From NCBI GenBank assembly GCA_947458275.1, contig CANGYR010000002.1, forward strand, positions 1 to 64,000: a stretch of 64,000 bases of DNA. The letters are read 5' to 3'. Source of the stretch: Chitinophagaceae bacterium (GTDB taxonomy: Bacteria; Bacteroidota; Bacteroidia; Chitinophagales; Chitinophagaceae). Below the pieces are notes generated by a model. It did not search any database. It was not told where the DNA came from and saw only the letters and a list, made by a program, of their open reading frames with translations. Made by a program: the position numbers and the translations under genes. Every line of letters begins with the position of its first letter. Position 1 is the stretch's first letter. Below are positions 38,401 to 49,501 of this stretch, in pieces.

Positions 38401-41400
38401 AAGGAAAAATAAGGGATCCAGCCCCGATCTTATTCAACCTTCCGCTTCCGCTACCGCTGACTGTTGAAGCTGATGCAAAGGTGTAAGTTTGACTGCTGTT
38501 GATATCAATCGTACTGGCACTATTTCCAATTACAAAATTTCTTGAGCTCGAAATTCCTGAAAGTACTTTAAAGGTTCCGGCATTGATAGTTAGCGCTCCT
38601 GTACTAGCACCTAACCTGTTAGCACCATCTATACTGAGCGTTCCGGCATTAATGGTAGTACCTCCTGAGTAAGAATTTGAACCATTGGAAAGCAATAATG
38701 TCCCGGTTCCCGTTTTAGTTAAAGAAGCTGTTCCTGAAATGATACCACTGAGGGTAAGATCCGCGCCGGTTATAGGAGAAACAGTAATATTATTTGAACC
38801 TAACCCTATATCTCCACTCATTGTTATGGCACTTGAACCGGTTGTCGCTAATGTATAACCTGAAGACTGCACTGTAGTGCTGCTGGGTGCTACAGAAGCA
38901 GATAACGTTACGGTGCCACCTGTGCCGGCAAGGTAAGCCGGATTTGCATCAGCCCATGTTGCCTGACTACCGTTATTGTCTATACGCCAATTGTTCGTAC
39001 CACTCCAGTTGCCACTTCCTCCCAAAGCGGGATTCTGCGTATTGTCTCCTCCGTTCCAGTAATAACCTGCTCCTAAAGTAGTAACGGAGGTTGTTTTGGC
39101 ACCTGTGGTAAAGTAGTTATATGTTTCTGGATTGGTGCCATCCCAGGTATAAGGGATAATAGTGAGATTGTACGTTGTTAGGGCAGCAAGTCCGGTGGCT
39201 GTTAAACCAGAAACCGAAGGTGCTGTGGGGGCATTGGCCTCCGTTACAGCTATTTGTGTTCCAACACTGATGGCAGAAGCCGGGGCCTGACCATTAGGGC
39301 TTGCCACCAAAGCAGGAGTTCCCGTGCCGTATAATAATAAATAACCCGACTTAGTAGCACCCGATGAAGGATAAGTTGCGCTACCTGTTAAGGAAACACT
39401 GATGGAAGTGGTTCCAAGTGCAGTGGCCGACAAAGTAGTTGGCTGCGCTGTTGCAGGTGCAGAAAGTGTGCGGAAACTGATATCTGATCCATAAGATGTT
39501 CCACCCGCATTGGTTGCATAAGCTCTCACAAAATATTGTGTTTGCGCGCTAAGCGAACTTGCCGTCTGATTAAAGGACCCCGTAGCTGTAGCACCGCTTG
39601 AAGTTAGCGTGGTAGGCGAAGCCGAAGTGCCTATTGCCAAACCGCGAGCTGTTAATGTAGCACCTCCCCCGGCAGTAACACTGTTATTACTAATTACTGC
39701 TGAAGTACTGGTAATCGTTCCCGAAGTTCCTGTTGTTACTGAAGCAAGCGTTGTGGCATTGGCCGACGAACCGGAAGAATATAAATTATTGCCATCATAG
39801 GAGAATGCTCTGTAGTAATATATTTGATTGGATGTTAGACTGGTATGATTGCTTAATCCACTGGCAGCACCAAGATATACGATGTTGCCTCCCGAACCTG
39901 TAAGAATATCACCAACGCTACCCGGTGCTGATCCTGCAGTTGGTGCAGTAAATGTACCCGTTCCATTGGTAACCACTACGATGTTATCTGTATTTGAATT
40001 GGCGGTACTTGCTAAATTTATTTGTGCACTGCTATTGGTAGTAGCCGTAAAGGATGTAGGATTAGCGGGAACTACAGTAAATTCTGTGCTGGTGCCATCG
40101 GCAAGTGTAATACTTCCGCTTGTTTGGGTAGCAGTAAGTGTTATACCTGTACCTGTACTACTCAAAATTAATCCGGTAAGCGTTACGCTATTGCTTCCGG
40201 AAGCAATTGTTCCGGAAGTGGTACCGCTTAATGTTCCTCCTCCAGTATTGCTAAGAGAAAATTGAGTAGCGTCGGTTACATTGCGGGCATTACCATTATC
40301 ATCCAACGATTTTACGGTAACTGAAAATCCTGTTCCTACAGTTGCTGAAGAAGGAACCGTAGTAAACGAAAGTTTGGTAGGTGAGCTTGCGCCTGTGGTA
40401 GTACCTGAACCCTCTGCGGCGGCTGAATAGTTGTATGCTTTGTCTACCGTGTACACTTTGTACCAATAATCAGTACCGGTAGAAAGACTGTTGTCGGTAA
40501 ATGACGTTGAAGTTCCGATATACACAACCGTACCGGTTAAACTACCCGTACCATTGGTAATAGTATTGCCTGTGGTATAAATACCCTGTTGATTAGGGGC
40601 ATTGTCGGCAGCGGGTGATGAAGTGTAACGAACCACTACATAGCCGCCTCCATCAATATCACTTGACGCTCCCCAACTAACATTCAAAGATGTGTTGGTT
40701 GCGGAGCCAACGGTTACCGCTCCGGGAGCACCGGGAAGAGTAATATCAGCAGAACTTCCCGCATAAACTACTACATCGTCTATGTCAATAGCATTACTTC
40801 CCATACTGGCATTACTTCTAAACTGAATCATACCATAGCGTGAATTTGTTGCGCTTATTCCGGTAGGTGAAGTTCCTGCATTTGAAGTTAGTAGTACTGT
40901 TCTTTTAGTCCATGCTCCACTTGTAGTAGATAGTGTACCGGTAGTTTCTAAGGTAGACCAGTTTGTTGTTCCATCAATAGATATAGCAGTACCAAAGCTA
41001 TTGACCCCAGCAGTTCTGTAATAATACTGAATTATGTAATTTGTACTGGCTTGGAAGCCGCCAGAGCTAGCAGCACTAACTGTAGGAGATTGAATCCTTC
41101 TTGTTCCTGAACTTGTACTAGAATATGAGATGTAGAATGGACCAGAACGACCACCAGTAGAAGAAATTGAAGATGTTGCAGAAGAACTATTATTTAATGA
41201 CCAAGTTGAATATTGTGTGGCCTGTGCGTACGAAGATGTAACGCTACCTAAAGATTGTGCTTCAAATCCACCTACTATTTCCGGAAACGCTCCCAATCCT
41301 GTTAATGGTGCAGGTATCGCAAAACCCGGTGTTGATGTTGCACTGGCTAAGCCGGTAGAAGCAAATGTTATAGTGGCAGAAGCAACTGCGGCTGAACTGG

Positions 41401-44400
41401 TGGCTGTTAGGTTTGTAAAGGTAGCTACACCCAAGGATGCACTTACTGAAGTGGTACCACCCAATGTCCAGGTAGCTTCCGCTGCAGATGCCGTAATACT
41501 TGCTGAGCTACCGGTAATAGTGTTACCATACTGATCCTGCACTGTAACAACCGGCTGCGTAGCTAACGCATTGCCATTTCTTGTAGGTGCAATAGGTTGA
41601 GTTGTAACAGCCAATTTATTGGCGGCAGCAGCATTAATCGTAGCACCTTGATTAGCAGAAGTGATTGTAGAAGGAGAAGTACTAGCTAACGTTATTGTTG
41701 GCGTACCTGATTTAGTATCTGTATAAGTAAACGTTGTACTACTGCTTCCATTAGAAATGGTTAAAGAAACCGGATTAAAGGTTACCGCACCTGTTGAATT
41801 GCTTGACAAATTAATAGTTCTGTTTGCATCTGTTGAGTTTGCGTTACCAAATGCATCCTGTCTTTGAACCGTGATTGAGGAGGATGCCACACCGGCAGTG
41901 GTGGTTACAGCAGAAGAGGTGATGGCCAATTTGGTAGATGCACCTGCACTAACCGTAACGCTTAACCGATCAGTTAATGTTGATGATATCGTTCCGTCTG
42001 TTACAGCAATAGTGGCTGATTCAGCATTATATAAAATCATGGACCCTGAGCCAACACCATTTGTAAATGTTATGCTGGTAGAAGAACCGAATGCTATGGC
42101 TGCTGATGAAGCGTTTGTAACCGTTGGAGCGGTTACCGGTGATGCAGAGCTGGTGGCTCCGCTAAAAGTAAGTGATTTACTTCCGGTATAACCGGTTGCA
42201 GTATTTCCGTTAGCATCCTGTGCTGTTATGGTAATTGTTTGTGCTGAACCGGCAGTTTGCGTTCCGGTTCCGGTAACAATTAACTTGGTAGCAGTGCCTG
42301 CTGTATAAGTTATAGTGGAGGTGACCTGACTGGCCGTACCTGCCTTAACAGTTGTACCACCTAAGGTTGCACCAAATACACCACTGCCAGTAGCAGTGGG
42401 TGAAGTTACAGTAGCAGTGTAGGTGCCATTAGCATTATCAGTAACGCTACCTATTGTACCGCTACCGCTGGATCTGGTAATAGCCACTGTAGCACCGCCG
42501 GCTGACAGGTTGTTACCATATTGATCTTTGGCAGTTACGGTTAAGGTTTGAATGCTTGAACCATTGGCTGTAATGCTTGCTGAGGTGGGAGTAAGTGTGG
42601 ATTGATTTGCATTGGCTGCGCCAACTGCAATTGCCTGAGTTAAAGTAGAAGTTGCGGTGTAGCCGTCTGAGTTAATTATTATAGATTTATTACCCGGCGT
42701 TTGCAACAAAGCATCATTGGCTGGATTAAAGCGAATTAATCCTGAAATTGTTTTATCGTAAGCCGTAGCCGACAGCGTGCTGCCGCCGACTGTGATGCTG
42801 CTGATATTAGTTCTCCATGTAGCATCGTCGGTTCCTAGTGACACATCAAAGGTTCCATCAACTGTTGCGCCTGTTGCTGCAGTGAGTGTGGGTGGAGTAG
42901 CATTGCCGCTGGAATTTATAGTAAAGGACTGTGTACCGGAAGCCGATGCCGCACCGGATGTAGTTACTCCAACATTTACAGATCCGGAACTCGCAATGTC
43001 ACTAGCGCTTATAGATGCTGTTAATTGAGTTGAGCTTACAAATGTAGTTGTACGATTACTTCCTCCCCATGTTACGGTTGAAAGTCCGCTTACGAAATTG
43101 GTACCGTTTACGGTTAAGGTAAAACCTACTCCTCCTGCTGTGGCGCTTGTTGGAGATATGCTTGTTGTGGTTGGGGTAGATTGAGATGCAATTGTACGTG
43201 AAACCGACGCCATTGAGCCGGTATTTAAAGGTGCTGATGTTGTGAATGCAGCAGAACCAATACTAACCCCAACACTTGCTGCTGTGGCTCCTGAAGCGAT
43301 ATCTCCTACAATTAAATAATTTCTGGCTGACGTAAAACCTGTTTCACCGGAAATAGTAATGCTCATTGTAGTACCAAAGCTGACAGCGGATGCTGAAACA
43401 GCGGCATCAGTGCCGCCAGTTGTATTAATTAGCCCATCACCATTAAAATCTCTGAAAATACGAACATTCGAAACATCAGAAGAAGTGGCAGTAGCACCAG
43501 TAACGGTTAGTGCAGTAAAATTAGCTCCTTGAGTAGGTGGGGTAACGGTAAAACCCGCCAAAGGAACATTAGTAGCTGCTTTCAAAACATTGCCGGATAA
43601 TTGTGTGCCATAGGCTGCTAAAGTCGAAGTTGTGGCTGCGGCGAGATTTGACCATGCGGTTGCGGATGGAGAAGCATATGCGACTCTTATAGCATCAATA
43701 TTATAAGCCGGAGTTGTTGAAGCTGTTGCTCTGGTGAAAAAACCAAATGCATTTGTAAAGTTAGATGCGTTAGCTACTCCGCTAGTAATAGATGCTTCTA
43801 CACCTGAGCTTGTTGAAGGCTCTGAAGATAGTGAGGGATTAACCCATAAGTATACAGGATCTGAATTAGTTACTCCAGTATAAGAATATCTAACCACAAT
43901 CAAATAAGTTGTCCCTGCATTTAAAGTAGTAGTACCATATGTTCCTGTACCACCAGCTTTTGAGATCCCTAAATTATAAGTTGAAGATGAAACATATTTT
44001 ATAAAAAGTCTAGCGAAATAAGATGTAGCATTATTATTCAATCCCGCAATATAATCTACTACTCCGGTCCCAATTCCAGTTGGAACATTTAATAAAAAAG
44101 AGTAGTAGAAAGTATTTGAAGAGCTTGAAACACTGGTTGATCCAGGACCTCCAACACCAGCAGTTCCACTTGGGACATTCACATAATTACCACCTCCTCC
44201 ATTGTAGCCAGAATATGTTAAGGACAAAGAATTTGCTACTTTAAACCCAGACACTGCACCTGAAAATTGAGTCCAACTCAATCCTCCTGAACCAGAAGCT
44301 GTATTAACCGCAGTACCGCTAGTTGCTGCTGTAGCGTCTTGATTAAATACTAACTGCCCCCACCCCACGTTACTTATCATTAGAAGAAGAATCAACATCA

Positions 44401-44548
44401 GTGATGAGAGATGAGTGATGAGTGATGAGTGTTTCACTTTTAACTTTTCACTTTTTACTTCAGCACACACGAGTGATGAGTGATGAGTGTTAAGTGATGA
44501 ATCGTTGATGTAGATGTTTGTCATACAATCTTTTTTTTGTTGTTGCAA
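32423..44548 (-). CDS. giant T9SS-secreted surface protein, 4041 residues
   Basis: Signal peptide core at about 50-65 ([16 protein letters not shown]). Then: a LamG-like beta domain (about 70-310), an IPT/TIG-type domain ([14 protein letters not shown]), several invasin/Big-1-like repeats with [18 protein letters not shown], and fibronectin III-like domains (about 1270-1700). Four autotransporter-associated strand repeats follow (patterns [26 protein letters not shown]; about 1940-2280 and 2860), two InlB-type B repeats ([18 protein letters not shown]; about 3170-3320), and a T9SS sorting domain (about 3957-4041, RIYPNV...[10 protein letters not shown]). It is Thr/Ser/Gly-rich, adhesin-like and probably exported across the outer membrane by the T9SS. 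The first 50 residues are encoded by word repeats. Confidence 0.93.
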   Translation of the reverse strand: MQQQKKDCMTNIYINDSSLNTHHSSLVCAEVKSEKLKVKHSSLITHLSSLMLILLLMISNVGWGQLVFNQDATAATSGTAVNTASGSGGLSWTQFSGAVSGFKVANSLSLTYSGYNGGGGNYVNVPSGTAGVGGPGSTSVSSSSNTFYYSFLLNVPTGIGTGVVDYIAGLNNNATSYFARLFIKYVSSSTYNLGISKAGGTGTYGTTTLNAGTTYLIVVRYSYTGVTNSDPVYLWVNPSLSSEPSTSSGVEASITSGVANASNFTNAFGFFTRATASTTPAYNIDAIRVAYASPSATAWSNLAAATTSTLAAYGTQLSGNVLKAATNVPLAGFTVTPPTQGANFTALTVTGATATSSDVSNVRIFRDFNGDGLINTTGGTDAAVSASAVSFGTTMSITISGETGFTSARNYLIVGDIASGATAASVGVSIGSAAFTTSAPLNTGSMASVSRTIASQSTPTTTSISPTSATAGGVGFTLTVNGTNFVSGLSTVTWGGSNRTTTFVSSTQLTASISASDIASSGSVNVGVTTSGAASASGTQSFTINSSGNATPPTLTAATGATVDGTFDVSLGTDDATWRTNISSITVGGSTLSATAYDKTISGLIRFNPANDALLQTPGNKSIIINSDGYTATSTLTQAIAVGAANANQSTLTPTSASITANGSSIQTLTVTAKDQYGNNLSAGGATVAITRSSGSGTIGSVTDNANGTYTATVTSPTATGSGVFGATLGGTTVKAGTASQVTSTITYTAGTATKLIVTGTGTQTAGSAQTITITAQDANGNTATGYTGSKSLTFSGATSSASPVTAPTVTNASSAAIAFGSSTSITFTNGVGSGSMILYNAESATIAVTDGTISSTLTDRLSVTVSAGASTKLAITSSAVTTTAGVASSSITVQRQDAFGNANSTDANRTINLSSNSTGAVTFNPVSLTISNGSSSTTFTYTDTKSGTPTITLASTSPSTITSANQGATINAAAANKLAVTTQPIAPTRNGNALATQPVVTVQDQYGNTITGSSASITASAAEATWTLGGTTSVSASLGVATFTNLTATSSAAVASATITFASTGLASATSTPGFAIPAPLTGLGAFPEIVGGFEAQSLGSVTSSYAQATQYSTWSLNNSSSATSSISSTGGRSGPFYISYSSTSSGTRRIQSPTVSAASSGGFQASTNYIIQYYYRTAGVNSFGTAISIDGTTNWSTLETTGTLSTTSGAWTKRTVLLTSNAGTSPTGISATNSRYGMIQFRSNASMGSNAIDIDDVVVYAGSSADITLPGAPGAVTVGSATNTSLNVSWGASSDIDGGGYVVVRYTSSPAADNAPNQQGIYTTGNTITNGTGSLTGTVVYIGTSTSFTDNSLSTGTDYWYKVYTVDKAYNYSAAAEGSGTTTGASSPTKLSFTTVPSSATVGTGFSVTVKSLDDNGNARNVTDATQFSLSNTGGGTLSGTTSGTIASGSNSVTLTGLILSSTGTGITLTATQTSGSITLADGTSTEFTVVPANPTSFTATTNSSAQINLASTANSNTDNIVVVTNGTGTFTAPTAGSAPGSVGDILTGSGGNIVYLGAASGLSNHTSLTSNQIYYYRAFSYDGNNLYSSGSSANATTLASVTTGTSGTITSTSAVISNNSVTAGGGATLTARGLAIGTSASPTTLTSSGATATGSFNQTASSLSAQTQYFVRAYATNAGGTSYGSDISFRTLSAPATAQPTTLSATALGTTSISVSLTGSATYPSSGATKSGYLLLYGTGTPALVASPNGQAPASAISVGTQIAVTEANAPTAPSVSGLTATGLAALTTYNLTIIPYTWDGTNPETYNYFTTGAKTTSVTTLGAGYYWNGGDNTQNPALGGSGNWSGTNNWRIDNNGSQATWADANPAYLAGTGGTVTLSASVAPSSTTVQSSGYTLATTGSSAITMSGDIGLGSNNITVSPITGADLTLSGIISGTASLTKTGTGTLLLSNGSNSYSGGTTINAGTLSIDGANRLGASTGALTINAGTFKVLSGISSSRNFVIGNSASTIDINSSQTYTFASASTVSGSGSGRLNKIGAGSLIFPSTNATNHTWSGGTTISEGILQVNKNTDLGSSPASATVNNLVLDGGVLQSATSFSIAANRGVGITSNGGVFNTASGTTLTVAGIIADNGGAGFFTKNGPGGLTLSNTNTYSGGTTVTQGTLTISAAANLGAIPASPTTNVILNGGTLAIITNSFSTSANLGLGLGTSGGTIDVASSRTFTINGVIADNGAAGSLTKTGAGSLVLANTNTYTGTTSVSAGTLNLTGTLSSSSAVTISSGASLIGMGTAAGTVSNSGTISPNTSSTIGTLNTGSQTWNSGSTYVINIGNVSGSAGTINDLLAITGSLTTGGTVNITLSGTISNFSYATAASWTIATTSSGITNNASYTISTTGITNSIGSGIFNISVSGNNLLLNYTPGAPSVAFSLTTSSTSANAFIGSSNNVIYQANLDVTGNNTTFTGVTVSSISSDGSYNSSDIAANGFKLWISTNSTFSTGTATQIGNSLSSSTGSGESLAFTSNINEGLTVGTTYYLYITVDYRVSSTVGRNITLTSSTSDYSFTSSPATNRTGTMGNGSLQTISNYKTYTWTGTSSAWLTNSNWDLNTYPGEYFTGSGYEFEIARFNNNTQLTSNINMNTQNGNHYLGCVLYTTNATSNRLIGNSSTSQSGILSLFGVILNSTANVVINNQSSGSHTFQNGAGTMRMAFANSTDNIIQIDGIGNVIISSNITSAAGPISVMGSGSGYLELTGSNTLATSGNRISIKAAELRGNTDAAFGAAPGSVQSSYIVIDGGTLATSSGTNYTLNSNRGIQLGKTVGTAISVNTSGTLTYNGIIANNTTDGILTKRGAGTLVLGGNNTYTGLTTVTGGTLTLNRTGGATIPSTNDAIINGGTLKISSNQTLDSLTLTSGTLTVDANVTLTINSAFIYTSGTITGTGTIVYGQSGKLVYNGASQQTSTSAEWPSSSGPSGVTIGSSGVILHDSRTVSDLTLNGILRTNANTITVSESSVSGASTSAYVNGNLAFSSIPTTGNPSRKFEIGDANAYAPVTVAYTTNLTVGGTLTASTSQGDHPSISSSIIDPNKSINRTWTLTPTTMTGGAYTGTFDFTNASADAGFTSVVNSVTRRFNSSEWNNTTKGTNTSTTNVITGETGYGAFQIGNWASFTVTFSANYTGGSVTPATKTVTYASTYGDLPTPTRTGYTFNGWFTASSAGTEITSESEVTITADQTLYAQWTPITYTITFDGNAGSLGTLEGTMSDQSIPFNSSANLTANEYTIIGYVFTGWATSITGPVVYANEASYTMSSASNATLYAKWQSIQFADFRTNGAVNFTSGTNWQYNNGNGWRPAPQEPVSTNKISITHAATMDVDFAVTTPGTLTLSGAGTLEVSAGKTLAISGTTNFGGNSVVLKSTAAGTAAIGAIGGTNGNLLSGASNVTVERYIGSGKRAWRLLTIPVTGTTIRNAWAGVGANENAPLGESAGSGTLITGHGFSSSAAAKTAGFDWFSGLSNQAFSSIRFYDSVNNHWNSVSNTPNILAAPGKQGYMLFVRGDRTKTWFGSTITTLKPTGALKIGSQNITITQQYEVVGNPYASPIDLNAVYNNSANSGKILRNFWIWDATLSTQTAFGGFRALSDDDNNGNYTMTGGDGDVSDYLKVQSGQAFFVEKSGSYGTPQQIVIEENDKIGSNGYALRPYAPMVIKGSIAKIYVNLQEASSNSIIDGVAVRLNNNYKQAADESYDATKFNSFNENLSIVRNDRYLSIESRPLPTEKDTVHLSFWNLGVRSYKMRINTTNWDAKYGSAALIDRVTNKSTPIDMTGGYTDYTFSVSNAAQGRSSDRFVIVFKDIPTQQQAPVRFTKLNAEKKDAAVEVKWEASEVEGINSFEVERSADGMAFSKVNSVAVVNATGAQAYTIMDNQPLIGWNYYRIRNMEANGKVSFSNIAKVQWLRDAQIRIYPNVIANGKINLLLQDQQSGRYQVVLTTLSGQRVYSNVLQHAEGTSSYSLELKGKKRLSGGEYILTVYSNNEVKQTEKVVIQ
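44398..44500. repeat. TCATCACTC and AAAGTGAAAAGT word arrays inside the giant gene
   Basis: On the plus strand: GATGAGTGATGAGTG words (about 44401-44432), CACTTTTAACTTTTCAC words (44434-44460), then GAGTGATGAGTGATGAGTG (44471-44490). On the coding strand these make the peptide segments [17 protein letters not shown] and [10 protein letters not shown], just before the hydrophobic core of the signal peptide. Confidence 0.88.
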
Positions 44549-44973
44549 AATTCATCAGCAGATGAATGATGAAATATTTTTTATTAATTCTTAAAAAACA
44601 AAAATTAATTTTTTAATCTGCACGATTAAATTTTTGTGCAGAAAAAAAATCACAAATTGATTTGTCGCAAATGCGTTTTATAATTTCTACAAAACGTTTG
44701 TTTGCACGTAATGGTTTTATGGAAGCGGATCGGTTAGTTTTTGGAGAGGATATATGGCACTAGCGTTAACAAAAATATAACTAATTTAGCTAAGAAAATC
44801 CGATTTCTCACATGATTTCTCAACATTAATCCACAAATCTAATATATTTTTTATTTTCAAGTGTTTGCGCTTGTAAAATGGTGGGTTTCAGGGATTTTGG
44901 TTTTTGGGGAATGTGTTGGGGAGGGAGGAAAGTTAATGAAAAATTAATATAGGGGCGCGGAGCGGCGTTGAAC
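44549..44973. other. AT-rich leader region of the giant gene
   Basis: No gene. Two stem-loops lie in the probable leader: TTCATC-AGCA-GATGAA (44551-44566), directly upstream of the start codon, and arms TCTGCAC/GTGCAGA (44617-44642) with a 12-nt loop. No full TAnnTTTG box was found on the minus strand. From 44650 to 44973 I see nothing further beyond AT-rich DNA. Confidence 0.5.
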
Positions 44974-45178
44974 GGTTTAAGTCGCTGACGCTGGTTTAAG
45001 TCACTGCGTTGGTTTAAGTCGCTGCGCTGGTTTAAGTCGCTGCGCTGGTTTAAGTCGCTGCGCTGGTTTAAATCGCTGCGCTGGTATAAATCGCTGCGCT
45101 GGTATAAGGGTTTAACGGTTGTAACCACATTTTCAAATTTCCAAATTTCCACATCTTCAAATTTTCACATCGTCAATT
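44974..45178. repeat. compound repeat, copy 1 (7 units)
   Basis: Seven units of GGTTTAAGTCGCTGCGCT type (first 19 bp, then 18 bp each; 44974-45100). A conserved core follows, GGTATAAGGGTTTAACGG then TTGTAACCACATTT (45101-45134), and then CAAATTTCCACATC words to 45178. A short head GCGCGGAGCGGCG precedes it. The same element, with four and two units, is at 46.2 and 47.2 kb, and a shorter relative is at 30.0 kb. Confidence 0.93.
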
Positions 45179-45310
45179 GGCCCACATTACCAAAAAGGAT
45201 CCACCGATTTTTGAAAAGAAAATTCTTTTCTGTAAACCTGGAATACATCATCTATAAATTAGTCAAAATGATTCTTTTTGTCTCAAATTTTTCCCAACTT
45301 AAAAAACACG

Positions 45311-45691
45311 ATGGAATTAACCAAAGAGCTCATAACTGATTTTATTAAAAAAAATCAAATTGAGTTATCCCCTACGCAATCAAAAATGAGTCTGCCAATC
45401 ATCAACAGAATATTTAAAAAAATGTCTGCGGGATTAAAATTCTCCGGAATAAAAATTGAGAGGAATTGTATCTGTGACGGACACCACCGATACATCGCAT
45501 CTCTATTTTCTAACTTTCCAATCGAAAGACTTCCGGGAATCATCTCACCTTCTGTTGCCACAATTGACTGGGAATCAGTTGAATTCGAATATGAAGATTG
45601 GGATACTCCGGCAAAAATTAAATTATTAAATGAACAAGATGCTGTGTTTAATAAAATATCCATTGAGAAAATTATAGACTTGCTTAAATAA
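45311..45691 (+). CDS. small protein with ParB/sulfiredoxin-like DGHHR motif
   Basis: 126 residues from the ATG at 45311; a TTG start 33 bp upstream is possible but less likely. The only recognisable feature is CICDGHHRYIAS (about 56-67), which matches the phosphoryl/nuclease motif of ParB-like and sulfiredoxin folds. The rest is unassigned. It precedes a HAD gene by 16 bp, and the two form a cassette between compound repeats copies 1 and 2. The function is unknown; a nucleic-acid role fits both partners but is inference. Confidence 0.6.
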   Translation: MELTKELITDFIKKNQIELSPTQSKMSLPIINRIFKKMSAGLKFSGIKIERNCICDGHHRYIASLFSNFPIERLPGIISPSVATIDWESVEFEYEDWDTPAKIKLLNEQDAVFNKISIEKIIDLLK

Positions 45692-45707
45692 ATTCTACCT
45701 TTACTTT

Positions 45708-46163
45708 ATGTTATTTTTTCTTGACATAGACGGCGTGATGGTGCCTGCCAAAGGCTGGAAAACTCCGGAATTTCTGAGTGATGGATTTCCGGCATTCAGC
45801 ATTAAAGCCGTACGTGCCCTTCAGAACTTGATTGTTGATAACGACACCGTAATACTTACAACTTCTCATAAATCAAGATTCAGCATTGATCAATGGAAAA
45901 ATATTTTCAAGAACAGGGGCATTGTAATCAAAAAAATAAAACTGCTTCCAGACAATTCCAATCATGCCAGCAGAAAAGATGAAATTATCAATTGGCTGAA
46001 TGCAAACAAGCCCAATGAAGAATTCATTATTATTGATGATGATCAATCTTTGAATGAGTTGCCTGAATTGTTAAAGGATCATTTGATACAAACGAGTTCT
46101 CTCATAGGCCTCACTGAAGATCATACCGAAATTATAAAAGCTATCTCACTAAACAGGAATTAA
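45708..46163 (+). CDS. HAD-family phosphatase-like protein
   Basis: 151 residues. HAD motif I appears as FFLDIDGVMVP at the N-terminus (nucleophile and acid Asp), motif II as ILTTSHKSR, and motif IV as IIDDDQSLNELPELL. It resembles the HAD domain of the 'Swiss Army knife' RNA-repair proteins, which act on RNA ends. Second gene of the DGHHR cassette. A compound repeat starts a few bases after its stop codon. Confidence 0.78.
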   Translation: MLFFLDIDGVMVPAKGWKTPEFLSDGFPAFSIKAVRALQNLIVDNDTVILTTSHKSRFSIDQWKNIFKNRGIVIKKIKLLPDNSNHASRKDEIINWLNANKPNEEFIIIDDDQSLNELPELLKDHLIQTSSLIGLTEDHTEIIKAISLNRN

Positions 46164-46182
46164 AAAGTTTTGCTGGTTGAAG

Positions 46183-46365
46183 GGTTTAAATCACTGCGTT
46201 GGTTTAAACCACTGCGTTGGTATAATTCGCTGCGCTGGTTTTATTCGCTGCGCTGGTATAAGGGTTTAACGGTTGTAACTACATTTTCAAATTTTCACAT
46301 TTCCAAATTTTCAAATCTTCAAATTGCCGAATTGTCAAATCGTCAAATTGGCACATCAGCAAACT
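46183..46365. repeat. compound repeat, copy 2 (4 units)
   Basis: Four 18-bp units (46183-46254) of GGTTTAAATCACTGCGTT type are followed by the core GGTATAAGGGTTTAACGG (46255) and TTTCAAATTTTCAC / GAATTGTCAAATCGTC words to about 46365. Same orientation as copies 1 and 3. Confidence 0.93.
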
Positions 46366-46473
46366 GGAACCTCGACAGAAAAAAAGCGACTCATGTCCGT
46401 TATTTTCCCCTTGTTAATTTGATGTCGAAAATGATTTTTGCTGGATAAAATATCAAAAAATAATCGCAATAAA

Positions 46474-46491
46474 GTTTCTATATAACGAAAC
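46474..46491. promoter_or_regulatory. candidate operator of the toxin-antitoxin operon
   Basis: GTTTCTATATAACGAAAC has 5-bp inverted arms (GTTTC/GAAAC) around an AT core. It lies 29 bp before the toxin start, where XRE-type antitoxins usually bind to autoregulate. Confidence 0.4.
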
Positions 46492-46519
46492 ATTATTTAA
46501 CTTCGTAAATGTCTTGTGA

Positions 46520-46864
46520 ATGATTACGTTTTTTGAAGTCATCTTTTCAGAAGAAGCATTTGAATTTTTAAAGGGCTTGGGGAAAAAGGAGCAAAATAAA
46601 ATTCTATTTAATATTCGGAAAGCACAGGTAGAAAAAGACACCGCTTTATTCAAAAAATTAACTGATGATATATGGGAATTCAGAACATTATATAACGGTA
46701 TTCAATACAGATTATTGGCTTTTTGGGACAAAACATCTTCTATGAAAACACTGGTAATTTGCGCACACGGATTCATAAAAAAAAGCAACAAAGTGCCGGA
46801 TAGAGAAATCTTGAAGGCGATGGAATTAAAAAAATATTACTTCAGCATTAAAGAAAAGAAATGA
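46520..46864 (+). CDS. RelE/HigB-like toxin
   Basis: 114 residues of the Gp49/HigB-like RelE superfamily. Typical segments are EVIFSEEAFEFLKGLGKKEQNKI, a LFKKLTDDIWEFRTLYNGIQYRLLAFWD core with the conserved W-E-x-R and Y-R, and the C-terminal ICAHGFIKKSNKVPDREI. These toxins cleave mRNA on the ribosome. The toxin gene comes first, as in higBA operons, and overlaps the antitoxin by 4 bp. Confidence 0.9.
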   Translation: MITFFEVIFSEEAFEFLKGLGKKEQNKILFNIRKAQVEKDTALFKKLTDDIWEFRTLYNGIQYRLLAFWDKTSSMKTLVICAHGFIKKSNKVPDREILKAMELKKYYFSIKEKK

Positions 46865-47148
46865 AGACATATACTTTAACTCAAGTTCAGGATAAACTGA
46901 TAGGTAAAAAAGGCACTCCAGAAAGGGAGCTATTTGAATATAAGTTGCAATTAGAAATTATTGGAAAAGCCATCAGAGATACAAGAAAAAAAAGGAATCT
47001 TACACAGGAGGAACTCGGAAAACTAATTGGCGTTCAGAAAGCCCAAATATCCAGAATTGAAAGTAATATCAGCAATGTAACTATTGATACCCTGGTAAGA
47101 GTATTTGCTGCACTCAAAACAAAAGTAAAGCTTCAGATCAGTATTTGA
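46861..47148 (+). CDS. XRE-family antitoxin
   Basis: 95 residues. The helix-turn-helix at about 38-90 (IRDTRKKRNLTQEELGKLIGVQKAQISRIE) is a Cro/cI-type DNA-binding domain. The N-terminal ~35 residues probably contact the toxin. The ATGA overlap with the toxin implies coupled translation. It probably represses the operon through the palindrome at 46474-46491. Confidence 0.9.
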   Translation: MKTYTLTQVQDKLIGKKGTPERELFEYKLQLEIIGKAIRDTRKKRNLTQEELGKLIGVQKAQISRIESNISNVTIDTLVRVFAALKTKVKLQISI

Positions 47149-47156
47149 GAGATTAG

Positions 47157-47325
47157 GGACGCGGAGCGCCGTTAACGGTTTAAGACACTGCGTTGGTTTA
47201 AATCGCTGCGCTGGTATAAGGGTTTAACGGTTGTAACCACATTTCCAAATTTTCACATTTCCACATCTTCAAATTTTCACATCTCCACATCTCCAAATTT
47301 CCACATCGTCGAATTGTCGAATTGT
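47157..47325. repeat. compound repeat, copy 3 (2 units)
   Basis: Head GCGGAGCGCCG, two 18-bp units (47177-47212), core GGTATAAGGGTTTAACGG (47213), then CCACATCTTCAAAT and GTCGAATTGTCG words that run into the GtrA stop codon at 47326. It begins 9 bp after the antitoxin stop on the other side. Confidence 0.93.
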
Positions 47326-47802
47326 CTAATTATTCTTAATCCTAAAAGTAAAATACTTCTGCGTAACATAACTCACCGCAATGATGATGATGGTACAAAC
47401 AAGCTGGCTGATGTATGGTTCTATCTTGAGCATGTCAACAAAAAGTTTGAGCAGTAGATAGTTAAGCCCTAAATTAAAAAAGAAAGAAAGTAAATACCTG
47501 ATAAACTGTACCCTACCTCTGAGGTATGATTCGGTGAAGACAATATAACGGTTAAGCATAAAGCCCACCATGAAAGTTGTAGTGCCGGACACAAACAAAG
47601 CCGCCATGTGCGGTTTAAAAACCAAAGGACCTACTGAAATATTTTCATTAGCAAATACGAAATAGCATAAAAAATTATAGAGCAGCAATCCCAGCACAGT
47701 ATTAGCACTGCCACAGGCGGCATATCTGTAGGTGACTACAGGCATGAACTTCCTGAAAGGAGGATAAAAGAAATCCAGTGTGGCAGTGATGATGTTTTTC
47801 AA
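47326..47802 (-). CDS. GtrA-family membrane protein
   Basis: 158 residues with four hydrophobic helices (about 24-46, 64-84, 100-120, 128-150) and the FMLNRYIVFTES turn typical of GtrA/DPMS-like proteins. Members flip or support transfer of polyprenyl-linked sugars across the inner membrane. No glycosyltransferase is adjacent. It starts 11 bp after the ABC-F stop. Confidence 0.85.
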   Translation of the reverse strand: MKNIITATLDFFYPPFRKFMPVVTYRYAACGSANTVLGLLLYNFLCYFVFANENISVGPLVFKPHMAALFVSGTTTFMVGFMLNRYIVFTESYLRGRVQFIRYLLSFFFNLGLNYLLLKLFVDMLKIEPYISQLVCTIIIIAVSYVTQKYFTFRIKNN

Positions 47803-47813
47803 CTTATAACATT

Positions 47814-49481
<1,668 letters not shown>

Positions 49482-49489
49482 TTAATTGT

Positions 49490-49497
49490 TATTTTTG
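49490..49497 (+). promoter_or_regulatory. candidate -7 box for argS
   Basis: TATTTTTG ends 4 bp before the argS ATG at 49502. If used, the transcript would be leaderless or nearly so. No -33 TTTG is visible. Confidence 0.4.
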
Positions 49498-49501
49498 CAA
49501 A

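Noticed and set aside
37566-43028. Several plus-strand frames of 60-160 codons opposite the giant gene
   Set aside because: They are Val/Pro/Ala-rich shadows of the Thr/Ser/Gly-rich coding strand without starts, motifs or own promoters.
44826-45152. Minus-strand frame with NQRSDL repeats
   Set aside because: It is produced by the 18-bp units of the compound repeat; an 18-bp period always leaves frames open.
46170-46448. Plus-strand frame with LRWF/LRWY repeats
   Set aside because: Same cause: translation of compound repeat copy 2.
44974-47325. Integron cassette array
   Set aside because: The cassette-like layout is real, but no integrase, attI or attC-type bulged hairpin with GTTRRRY ends was found.
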